Part shown: positions 57,201 through 64,000 of the stretch, piece after piece | How positions within the stretch are numbered: the stretch's first letter is position 1 | Layout: every line of letters starts with the position of its first letter | Assembly: GCA_001599755.1 (NCBI GenBank) | Contig: BCHX01000010.1 | Coordinates: 161,067-225,066 of the forward strand | DNA length: 64,000 bases | Reading direction: 5' to 3' | From: Gliomastix tumulicola | Taxonomy: Eukaryota; Ascomycota; Sordariomycetes; Hypocreales; Bionectriaceae | Position numbers and translations under genes: made by a program | Notes under the pieces: model-generated | The model's database searches: none | Seen by the model: the letters and a program-made list of their open reading frames with translations, nothing else | Told to the model about the DNA's origin: nothing

Positions 57201-58079
57201 ACTTCGAAGCGCCGCCACGATGGCCTCCACGTACCGGTCTAGTGCGCCTCGCGTTCTCGGTCTCCGCGGCGGCGGTAGGCTGCCCAGAAGCGTCGCCTTG
57301 AACTTCTTCGCATCTACTGACTTCCAGTTGCGCCTGGGTTCCCTGTTGCGTGGCTTGACTGATGCGTTTAGGATTGTGACAATGGGCAGGTGGTCTGAGT
57401 CGTGGTCGAGGTCGCGATCCACCTCGCACCTGATGACGCGGTCCACCAAGCCGAGCGTGGCCAGACAGAGGTCGATCGTGGACTGCTTCTGGCCTTCTTC
57501 GTACGTGATGGTGCCCGGTGCCAGCATGCTTGTGAGGTCGTATTCTTCCATTATTTCGACGAGGTCTTCGGCCTCCGGCTCCGTCCTGGTAATGTGGGAG
57601 CCTCCCCACAGCTCATGGTGCAGGTTCAAGTCGCCCACTAGGATCTGTTCGGCCTGCCCCACCTCGTCGAGCACCTGTCGCAGCCGGGGGAGCACGCTTC
57701 GTCTGTTTTCCGCCCTTTGGTCGGGATTGTAAATATTGTGCAGCTTGATTGTGCTTTCGCCTCCTTGTCCTATCGTTAGAGTGACTGTGCAGAAATCTCG
57801 TCCGTGTGACTCGAATTGCCATTTGGAGTGGTCGAGGCGCTCGTTGATGTACACGCACACCCTTGCTGGACCCTCGTCTTCCGCCTGAGGGTAGCACAAG
57901 TGAAACTGGTCTTTTGCTGGATGGTGCGTGGTGGGCGTGAATGAGTTCGCCCACGGTTCTTGGATGGCTAGGATGTCGAATTGCATGACCTGCGGGTCCC
58001 GGAGGAGTGTGGCCATTACCGTGTCTTTTGATTTTCTGACGTTGTACTGTAGTATGGAGAGAGATNCTGCGTGTCTCAT
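54246..58079 (-). CDS. LINE ORF2: endonuclease, reverse transcriptase, RNase H
   Basis: 1,277 residues. The N-terminus has the apurinic-like endonuclease motifs (LQYNVRKSK, IQEPWAN, GDLNLHHELWG, DHLPI). The reverse transcriptase occupies about 400-800, with KAPGPDGIPNRAL, SYRPIGLLNTMGK, DVSGAFDNVSH, GTVQGSPLSPILY and the catalytic FIDDVAILAWG. RNase H follows near 970-1100 (IYTDGSGING, YTDNQAAI, WVPAHKG-YGNEAAD). The C-terminus has the CDCGEG...THVLLQC zinc-like motif. The ATG at 58079 overlaps the ORF1 stop, which suggests translation by termination-reinitiation. One ambiguous base lies in codon 5. It copies LINE RNA into the genome by target-primed reverse transcription. Confidence 0.93.
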   Translation of the reverse strand: MRHAXSLSILQYNVRKSKDTVMATLLRDPQVMQFDILAIQEPWANSFTPTTHHPAKDQFHLCYPQAEDEGPARVCVYINERLDHSKWQFESHGRDFCTVTLTIGQGGESTIKLHNIYNPDQRAENRRSVLPRLRQVLDEVGQAEQILVGDLNLHHELWGGSHITRTEPEAEDLVEIMEEYDLTSMLAPGTITYEEGQKQSTIDLCLATLGLVDRVIRCEVDRDLDHDSDHLPIVTILNASVKPRNREPRRNWKSVDAKKFKATLLGSLPPPRRPRTRGALDRYVEAIVAALRSATEAAVPLRTWSPAARRGWDEECKQALAEAKRLRRVYSAHHTDEAWEAYRGARNHKGRVIKKALRKAHRENVERASESPEALWKLARWARNRNNQTPEITPALEDPDTGQMVIDPADKAGLFRKTFFPSPPEAEVGDIEDATYPDQTVMPPITEQEVKRALQEAAPLKAPGPDGIPNRALQLAATWITPHLATIFNKSLRLSYCPKHFRESTTVVLRKQGKDNYAIPGSYRPIGLLNTMGKAMDAIIAQRLSYVAETHGLLPRTHMGGRKGRSTEHALHHIIDKIYEAWNRGRGQVASLLLLDVSGAFDNVSHQRLLHNLRKRKIDSKTVRWIASLLEDRYTRISVDGFKTERVKVRTGTVQGSPLSPILYIFYNADLIEECNRVDDTVATGFIDDVAILAWGDTTIETCGKLQQALQTAEQWARTHASVFSPSKFQLTHFTRARTRIDTQQPLSTAWGEIPAKPTCKYLGLTMDSALRWKPHVDEVRRKATKTISALSSLGSSTWGLTLGDARKIYRGVVVPQITYACSAWSNTNWRTRGRPYTDKTLAQLQSIQARAARAVSGAYRATSGPALDIETYLLPLEHPIWKHNADCLGRVGLGNQGPQLGPRDAVDERSKMSPRRAMQKAIQDEGGFEMESLEGTYPHVISPWWTGPTTHIEDSAEKAEARHQYSIHHEPGAIHIYTDGSGINGQIGAAAVCTTTHQTKSAYMGDDTVSTVYAGELQGIILALQIAQEDRDRGNRRTKVLIYTDNQAAIRSTAKPRGTSGAYLLRTITQQLQNLRAQGLSVEIRWVPAHKGIYGNEAADRAAKEATGWRHRGPPGPKAPQPPILHSLKSTLKQWSRKVAQRRWQTQWQLEPRGRATFRHTPVPTRKVLQPHKYFSKRQSATYVQVRTENIGMKDFLFRRRVPGVMGPSCDCGEGRQTVTHVLLQCRKHMALRRQELGHFPGRLNLRQLLSERSIAGKVVKFMEQTKILGPLRIGH

Positions 58080-59759
58080 TCGCGCCTATCAATGTCCATG
58101 NTGTCCGTCTGGTGGGTGCCGTGGGGTCGCGCCGAGTTGCCGTCCAGGGCTTCCAGGGCCCTTCGCGACGGCGTGATCGTCCGTACGGGCCGCTGGCTTC
58201 CCGTATTGACGATGATCGCGTTCTCGACCCCCTCNACGGCGGTCGCGCTNTNTCCGGTGTTGGCTCGCTTCTGCCCCCTCTTCGTCGGCGATCTGCTTCT
58301 CCCTAATCTGTTCTGCTGGCTCTGGGCAGATGCCAGAGGGCGCGCTCCNTCCCGGAGGGATTGCCCAACCGGTGGAACCTGGGCCGCTGCCNTGCTGCTC
58401 TGCGCTGCCGGGTGGTACCTCGGACGCGTGGCGTAGGCCGCCTTGACCTTGGCCATCTCCTCCTTCCTCACCACGCACTGGTGGTNCCACGCCTCGTGCT
58501 GCCCTTTGCAATTNGCGCATTTCCTCGTCGTCTCCTTGTTGGATTTGATCGGACATTCGCGCGNCCCATGGTCTTGCGCGCAGTAGCCGCATNGTCTTGT
58601 TGCCTTGCACNGGGTTCCTATGTGGCCGTATGCTTGGCAGCTGAAGCATTGCCTCAGTCGGCACGACCTGTCATACAGCTCGCACTGGAACACCTCCCCT
58701 TGCCAGATCAGGCCCTCGTCTATAATCTTGTTGGCGTCTTGAGCGTGCGTGAACTCGACGACGACCGAAGAGGCGCTCTTGGTCGCCGACGTCCTGCTGA
58801 GCCATCCGAGATATTTTGATCCCCGCGTTCGGGATGAATGCTTTGTTTTCCTGTAGAATGTTATCTCGCGTGTCTTCAAATTGGTCCATATCCATGGAGC
58901 TGGTGCGGATGCCATGGATAAGCACCCCGTATGTGGGGATGCGGACGCTGGCCCCGTTACCGATCCGATTCTCCCAGTCCTCAGCGAACTGCCGGAGCAC
59001 CTCCATGTCGGCCGCGGTGGCTGTCTTGATGCTAAGGTCGCCGCTCTTCAGCTGATTCGTCGACACTGTCTTGATCTTCTCAATGTGCTCGTTTCCGCTC
59101 TGCTCTATGGCACGGTCGACATGCGCTTTCAGGCTACGGGGGTTCATCGCCCGCAGGCTGGCTATGGTCATGGGGTTCCGGATGTTCACGATGACCTCAC
59201 GGAGCACTTGCGTGGATGGCACCTTGCGTTGGTTCAGCGGGTTGTGTATACTAGTGGCTAGCCCGTTCCCGGCCGCTACGGATGCGTAGGTCCGCAGCGG
59301 GCTCAGTCGGTTCTGCTGTTCCGCGTTCTTGATCTCCCTCACCATCGTCATAACTGTTCTGCCAATCTCGGTCGATTCGCGGGCCGCCGTCTTCGTCTCG
59401 TTCTGTGCGTCGTTGTTCTGTCGGATGCCTTCCAGCGCCTGCTGGTTCGTGTTCGCCGCCTGTCGGAGTTCCGTCTTGATGTCGTGGAGAGCTCGCATCG
59501 CGTCGTCCGCCGCGGCCTTGGATTCAGACCTTGCCATCTGGAGGGCGTCGTGGATGGTGCCGAGGTCAGGGAGGTTGTGGACCTTGGTGACGAGGGCGAG
59601 GGCGCCCATGGCCATGAATTTGACGAGGTCGGCGGGCACGGGTTGGTCTCCAGCGCATTCGATAGACAGGAGGGCGTCTCTGAGGTATTTGCGGAGTTTC
59701 GTGGTATGCTCACGGAATTCGGCAGGCCATGCGACTTCTAGGGGCCAGGAAGTCGCCAT
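58076..59759 (-). pseudogene. LINE ORF1 (gag-like) with a frameshift
   Basis: Starts with MATSWPLEVAWPAEF. The first 310 or so residues are in one frame, up to AFIPNAGIK. Four A residues in the coding strand (plus-strand T run 58814-58817) stand where copy A1 has three, shifting the frame. After that the second frame reads YLGWLSRTSATK and continues to the stop at 58076. The C-terminal part has three zinc-knuckle-like clusters (CFSCQAYGHIG, CGYCAQDHG, CKGQHEAW with flanking Cys). About a dozen ambiguous bases fall between 58102 and 58612, so the break may be an assembly artefact. The protein would bind LINE RNA. Confidence 0.85.
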
Positions 59760-59890
59760 GATGGTCAAAAGACGCACTGGGCAATGCGTCCGACTTCAGG
59801 CTATTCAATTGACCCTCCAGAGAGGCGTATCGGTGCTGTGTTGTGGCTGTTGTTTCAAAAATTCGTTCTCGCTGTTGTGAAAAGTTTTTC

Positions 59891-60072
59891 GATGATTGCC
59901 AGGGGTTATAACTTGTATAAGGTACGGAAACGCGTCTCGTTTCCGCCTCCGTAGCCAATCATGTGCACGCTCGCCTTGAGACGAAATGACACCGCCTTGA
60001 AAATGGTTGCCCGTTTCCAGCGCCCCACTGACGCGTCCCTTTGACCTATCAGATCCCTGCACATCCAGGCCC
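59891..60072 (-). repeat. Dispersed repeat R2, minus-strand copy
   Basis: Reverse complement of 30113-30280. It begins immediately at the LINE 5' end, so the LINE boundary and the repeat boundary coincide or the repeat is truncated there. Confidence 0.85.
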
Positions 60073-60385
60073 TCTATCAGCAACCATTTCCTTCTTTAGG
60101 CGTGGCTCAATCACCATGCCTTCGCCCAAAGTGGGAACATGGAGCAGAAAATTTGCATGTTAAGAATCAGTAGGCAGATGCTCGGTTGCACTAATATGTC
60201 TGTATTTTGAGGTGGATCCTCCTGGGCCAAATAACCTTCACATCACCCGACATGCCCCTGCCGCGAAAATAAGGAGACAACAATCAATCACATCGCATTG
60301 ATTCTACGTCGCGGTGTACGTCGGGCAAGGCAAGCAAAAAGAGGGAAAGAAAGAAATCAAACGCCAAAGCTACTGCCCTTGTCAC
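60073..60385. other. Upstream region of the BAH-PHD gene
   Basis: No TATA box or other gene recognised. Confidence 0.4.
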
Positions 60386-61798
60386 ATGCCATCCACAAAG
60401 CGACCGCAGTCGAGCGCGGAGGCAAATGGCGCCGAGCGCAGCTACGTAATATTGACGAGGCTCCCGACCCAGGGCGAGAGCGGCCAGCATTTCTCCAGGG
60501 GGAGGAAGTCGGAAGGGCTAGATAGGGAGCGCAAAGCGGAATGGCATTGGCAGACTTCCCCCTTTAACCCGAAAGGCCACTTTAAGACAAATCAGGCGGT
60601 AGACGTCAAGTATGCCGTCGACCCTCCCGCTGACTGGCAGGCCATGACGCGCTATAGCAGCTTTGTCTGTGGGTTACTTTCGTCTCTTTGCTCCTACTTG
60701 TGTCGCGCGTCTTGCGCAGGTCTGTGTCCAGGTGCTGACAAAGATGGACATAGTGGGCAAGGAAAAATTCCACACCGATGATTATGTCTACGTTGCAAAT
60801 GAGGAGAGTGTCAAGCGACAGCGGATGACAGATGGGGCCGTGCCTCCCCGGCCGCTGACCGACCATTGGGTCGCACGGATTTTGGAGATTCGCGCGCTCG
60901 ACGGGCAGAATGTCTTCGCCCGTGTGTTTTGGATGTACTGGCCCGACGAGCTTCCCGCGGGTACGATCGGCAGCCGCAAGTCTGTCAAGGGACGGCAGCC
61001 TTACCACGGCGAGCACGAACTCATTGCCTCCAACCACAGTCAGCACTTTCTGGCTCGATGCGCATTTTGCTTTGTACCTGCTAACTCGGACTAGTGGACG
61101 TGATTAATGCCGTCACCGTGACGAGCCCCGCCAAAGTAAACCAGTGGACCGAAGCCGACGACGAGGACACTCAGACTTCGCTATACTGGAGACAAGTCCT
61201 TAACATCCACAACCTGCAGATATCGGTAGGGTGATCGATATGATTCTATCGTTTCACAATATGTGCTAATAGGAAGCAGTCTGCCAGGCCAGTTTGCAAA
61301 TGCGAGACCCCGGCGCATCCTGATAAGATGCTCATAAGCTGCCCGAATACGGAATGTAGAAAGTGGATGCACGACGACTGTCTCCTTCACGACGCTTTGA
61401 TGAGAGTTTATGAGCGACTTGGGAAGACTCCCCACCAGGACTTTAACGAGAATGGCACTATGGTTGAGAAAGGAGACGAGACCGTGGCTTCGACCTTAAC
61501 CCGAGCTCATGCTTCCACTCCAGCTCAGGAAAAGACGACGGAGACCACTGCATTCGAGGCGTCCACAGAACCGCTCGGGTTATCCTCGCTTACAACGCCT
61601 ATACCGCCACCAGCGCCCTCGGCTACGAAGAAAGGGGCCAAGAAGGAGCCCTACTGTGGGCTCTTCGAGGCGAGACTCATCTTGGACAACGGCCCACTAG
61701 GTTGGCGGATTAAAGACCTTAGACATAGGGCTTCTAGCGGCTCTAAGGAGTGGCACGAGCTCGCTCGCTGCCTCTTCTGCTCTAGTCTGCTCGACTGA
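60386..61798 (+). CDS. BAH-PHD protein, EPR-1-like chromatin reader
   Basis: Four exons (60386-60668, 60754-61038, 61095-61225, 61280-61798) join in frame to 405 residues. Introns are 85, 56 and 54 nt with GTGGGT, GTCAGC and GTAGGG donors; the first two have clear GCTGAC and GCTAAC branch sites. The BAH domain spans about 85-225 (KFHTDDYVYVAN, DHWVARILEIRA, ARVFWMYWPDELP, GEHELIASNHMDVI). A PHD finger starts at Cys 239/241 and includes Cys 254, Cys 259, His 264 and Cys 267; its last cysteine pair appears to be Cys 397/Cys 400 at the very C-terminus, after a long insertion. In Neurospora, EPR-1 has this architecture and reads H3K27 methylation. The exon-1 start is the least certain part. Confidence 0.85.
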
Positions 61799-62309
61799 GT
61801 GCTGTCACAACCAAACCTCCCGTAGCCAAAGCGGAAGAGGGCAAAGCTTTCAATCTAGTTAACACTTACCTATTCTCCGTATTCTTAAACTGGAAGTGTT
61901 TCAAAATTGGTCCAGTGCCGAGTGGCTAAGCTTGAATGGTCCTGTGCCTAAGGCGCCATGGCTTTTAGCCCTCTTGGCCAACAGGATAAGCTTGAATAGT
62001 CGATACCCTACTGTACCAATTGTCCTTCGAATCAGGACCTGATCGGGTGCCACGGCACTCTCTGAGGTCTGTGACATCCCTACTAGCCTTCCAGTAGCTG
62101 ATGAGTATCCCTGCCTTTTTATCTGGACCTGATGCACGCTCTGATGCGAAAACGCCGCGACTTGGACGCCAGATCACGACCTGGTTATCCGGTTTGATCT
62201 GGGACACGAATGCTGTAATTTACTCTCCCAATGTCGCGCGCGGCCAACTTAAGCTGCGAATTGTGCGTACGCTTACTATCACCCCGATCCGCACCAGAGT
62301 AATCGAATT
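61799..62309. other. Intergenic
   Basis: Nothing recognised apart from possible leader of the OrsD-type remnant. Confidence 0.4.
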
Positions 62310-62833
62310 ATGGACGCTCATTCAAAGGCTACACTTGGGAGCGTTCAGCTCGAGATTATTCACGAGACGAACCTCCTCGTTTGTGGCCGGTCCGGCTGTC
62401 TTTTCGCACTTTCACCAAATGCCGCACAGTTACAGAGCACTTACGCAAACGGCATGATGTCGCATCTCAAAAGCGCCGACAGGTCACTGATGTTCTCCGG
62501 ACTCGACTTGGGGCTCTTCTTCAGGACCCAAAGGTGGTGCCTCCCCGCAAAGATGGATCTTCTGTCGATCGTCGCCTGCAATGTCATGAAGGGTTTCTCT
62601 GTTCCTCGTGCAGCTTCCGAACCGTGAATAAGCCGACTATAGTTCGCCATGTCAGCCAGGAACACCCTGCTATAGTACAGCGAGTCCATGGCTGTGCTGC
62701 TGAAAACATCTCGCGCTCTCCAAGCACGTCACTGAACAAAGGGCAAACCCCCTACCCCCCCACCCTAACCTCCCACCCTATTCAGCGCTGCTGTGATAGC
62801 CCATGCTCCGAGAAGCGCCAACAGTCCGTATAA
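62310..62833 (+). pseudogene. OrsD/DUF3505-type zinc-finger fragment, frameshifted
   Basis: One frame reads IIHETNLLVCGRSGCL. A second frame continues with TFTKCRTVTEHLRKRHDV and later CHEGFLCSSCSFRT followed by H-x4-H, which completes the two-finger OrsD pattern. The switch falls at a four-T run near 62400, where one extra T would restore the frame. The downstream frame ends early in low-complexity sequence, with none of the long C-terminal region found in the copy at 1254. A decayed paralogue is likely; a homopolymer error could explain the shift but not the early end. Confidence 0.65.
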
Positions 62834-62976
62834 CTCGTTGTACGCCGAGAATCAGGTTCAAGTCACATGAAATGATACGCACGTCTCACCATGATCTGCC
62901 CCTGTCTCCTTTTACGGGCTTTCCTCCATCTCCGATCCTAAGCACAAGCCATGTCAAGGAGTGCTTGGACCTCTAT
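62834..62976. other. Short convergent spacer
   Basis: Separates the OrsD-type remnant and the minus-strand HET gene. Confidence 0.4.
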
Positions 62977-64000
62977 TCACAGATACATCATTGATCTAGG
63001 CCAAGGAAACACAACCTTTCTGGGGGCACAGGCTTCATAGAAACATAAGCCGTGAATCCATTCCTTGGTGAAAAGTCGAGGGATATTCAAACTCTTTCCC
63101 TCGCAGTCCACCGCCAAAGACATGTGGCGATCAAGATCGTTGAAGTTAAATCTCGTTTCCGGCCTCTTGGGACGAAGGGACGTGAAAACGAAGTGAAGTT
63201 TAGCGTTGTAGGTGGCGTCGGTGAAAAAGATTGCAGCACCTGGTTGCTTGTGATGCCCCGCGTGAGAGACCAGCTGAGCAATATAGAGGACCTTTGCCTG
63301 ATCTATTGCCTCAACAAGGCATTCGGCCATATCTCGCATCCACTGAATCGAGAAAGTTTTGGTGCGGCTGACGCTGGCTTCTTTCCGCAAGAATGTATCG
63401 ATGTCTTTAGAAAGAGAGTCTTCGCCGCGGTCGTAGAATATATCGGCGAGTTGTCTCAAGCGGCGTCTTGCATGGAGATCTAGTCTGTCTCCAGCCTCAT
63501 TCCCCGGCCAGTCTTCCCAAGGGAGTGTCTGAGGGAATCTTGCGGTTGGCAAGATTCCTCGGATCTGCCACAAGTAGCCTGATGCTTGTATGCCCATTGG
63601 CGTGATCTCAGCCTGAAACAGTCGGCACCCTTTATTGAAAGTGAGTGAAGAAGGGTCTAAGAATGATGCAGGATATCCTTTGTATGATTGCCGACCGATA
63701 AACTCTTCAACAGTCAATCGGCCTGCCGCCTCAGCTTGCATGCCGGTTTCCGGGTGGTTCGACAAAAGCTCTCCATTCATAAGATACAAGCCTAGTATCG
63801 ATAAGCTTATGCTACGCTCATGGCGCTTGAGACTTGTACTGTCTATACGGACTGTGTACTGACAGCAGTTCGAGATGATAGCCAGGCGATCCCATACGTC
63901 TTTCAATCCTCGAGCCGAGACGTCCGAAATGATTCTTGGCGACATTGGCGTGGGAGTGGATTTGTGACCATACTCGTCCCGGCGTGGGAGAAGAATGGTG
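62977..64000 (-). CDS. HET-domain protein, C-terminal part (runs off window)
   Basis: The minus-strand frame is open to the window edge. The visible part has VWDRLAIISNCCQYTVR and SLSILGLYLMNGELLSN, followed by a GCRLFQAEITPMGIQASGYL segment, which is the usual middle-to-late region of long fungal HET proteins. The N-terminal HET blocks would lie beyond 64000. Codons before the MSPRII methionine (ILLPRRDEYG) already fit the family, so that methionine is internal. The gene shows no break in the visible part. Confidence 0.75.
   Translation of the reverse strand, partial: TILLPRRDEYGHKSTPTPMSPRIISDVSARGLKDVWDRLAIISNCCQYTVRIDSTSLKRHERSISLSILGLYLMNGELLSNHPETGMQAEAAGRLTVEEFIGRQSYKGYPASFLDPSSLTFNKGCRLFQAEITPMGIQASGYLWQIRGILPTARFPQTLPWEDWPGNEAGDRLDLHARRRLRQLADIFYDRGEDSLSKDIDTFLRKEASVSRTKTFSIQWMRDMAECLVEAIDQAKVLYIAQLVSHAGHHKQPGAAIFFTDATYNAKLHFVFTSLRPKRPETRFNFNDLDRHMSLAVDCEGKSLNIPRLFTKEWIHGLCFYEACAPRKVVFPWPRSMMYL

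Larger units (their letters stand above)
53933..59890 (-). mobile_element. Structurally complete Tad1-like LINE (about 6 kb)
   Basis: Minus-strand element with a TTCAGG-type 3' tail (53933-53952), a 3' untranslated region, ORF2, ORF1 and the shared 5' terminus ending near 59890. ORF1 and ORF2 overlap as ATGA at 58076-58079. ORF2 is open over its whole length, but ORF1 carries a frameshift, so the copy is not clearly autonomous. The two flanks show no target-site duplication: the left flank is the duplicated module and the right flank is repeat R2. Confidence 0.93.

Noticed and set aside
1..64000. tRNA, rRNA or CRISPR features
   Set aside because: None were recognised by eye. CRISPR is not expected in a fungal nuclear genome; a tRNA scan was not possible.

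Overview
The window looks like nuclear DNA from a filamentous ascomycete (Pezizomycotina, probably a Sordariomycete; I would not name a genus). The reasons are the short introns (46-105 nt) with GCTGAC/GCTAAC branch sites, HET-domain genes, a Zn2Cys6 regulator, SET-MYND and BAH-PHD chromatin proteins, and Tad1-like LINEs alongside BED-finger hAT elements. It reads as an accessory, repeat-rich region: few housekeeping genes, many broken genes, and at least ten recognisable transposon copies or fragments.

Layout. 0-4.9 kb: remnant of a PD-(D/E)XK gene, an OrsD/DUF3505-type zinc-finger gene, and an internally deleted LINE. 4.9-8.0 kb: a 3.1-kb module holding a two-exon PD-(D/E)XK nuclease-like gene; a near-identical second copy lies at 50.8-53.9 kb. 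8.3-11.2 kb: a lone hAT end, a zinc-finger gene with an internal repeat, and a LINE 5' fragment. 12.7-20.5 kb: an intact and a broken PD-(D/E)XK paralogue, a HET gene between short inverted repeats, and a dead hAT element. 21-29 kb: a SET-MYND gene with three exons, an exonuclease fragment, a LINE 3' end, and a large frameshifted gene joining a stonustoxin-like N-terminus to a P-loop GTPase. 30.6-40.9 kb: an alpha/beta hydrolase, an extended SDR reductase, a metallo-beta-lactamase and a Zn2Cys6 regulator, with a LINE inserted between the last two; I infer a small catabolic or detoxification cluster. 42-44 kb: a metacaspase pseudogene and an unrecognised gene. 46.6-50.5 kb: a nearly intact hAT transposase with one stop codon, and a gutted LINE. 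53.9-59.9 kb: a structurally complete LINE. 60.4-61.8 kb: an intact four-exon BAH-PHD gene of the EPR-1 type. 62.3-64 kb: a broken OrsD-type gene and the C-terminal part of a second HET gene that runs off the window.

Themes. PD-(D/E)XK nuclease-like genes occur five times. LINE copies bound both ends of the segmental duplication and show unusual internal deletions. Several genes (SET-MYND, BAH-PHD, SDR, the PD-(D/E)XK pair, the regulator) are complete only after small introns are resolved; those junctions are given. Single ambiguous bases (n) cluster at 14.7-20.1 kb and 58.07-58.61 kb, so breaks in those stretches deserve caution. All family names come from motif recognition by eye; no database search was run.
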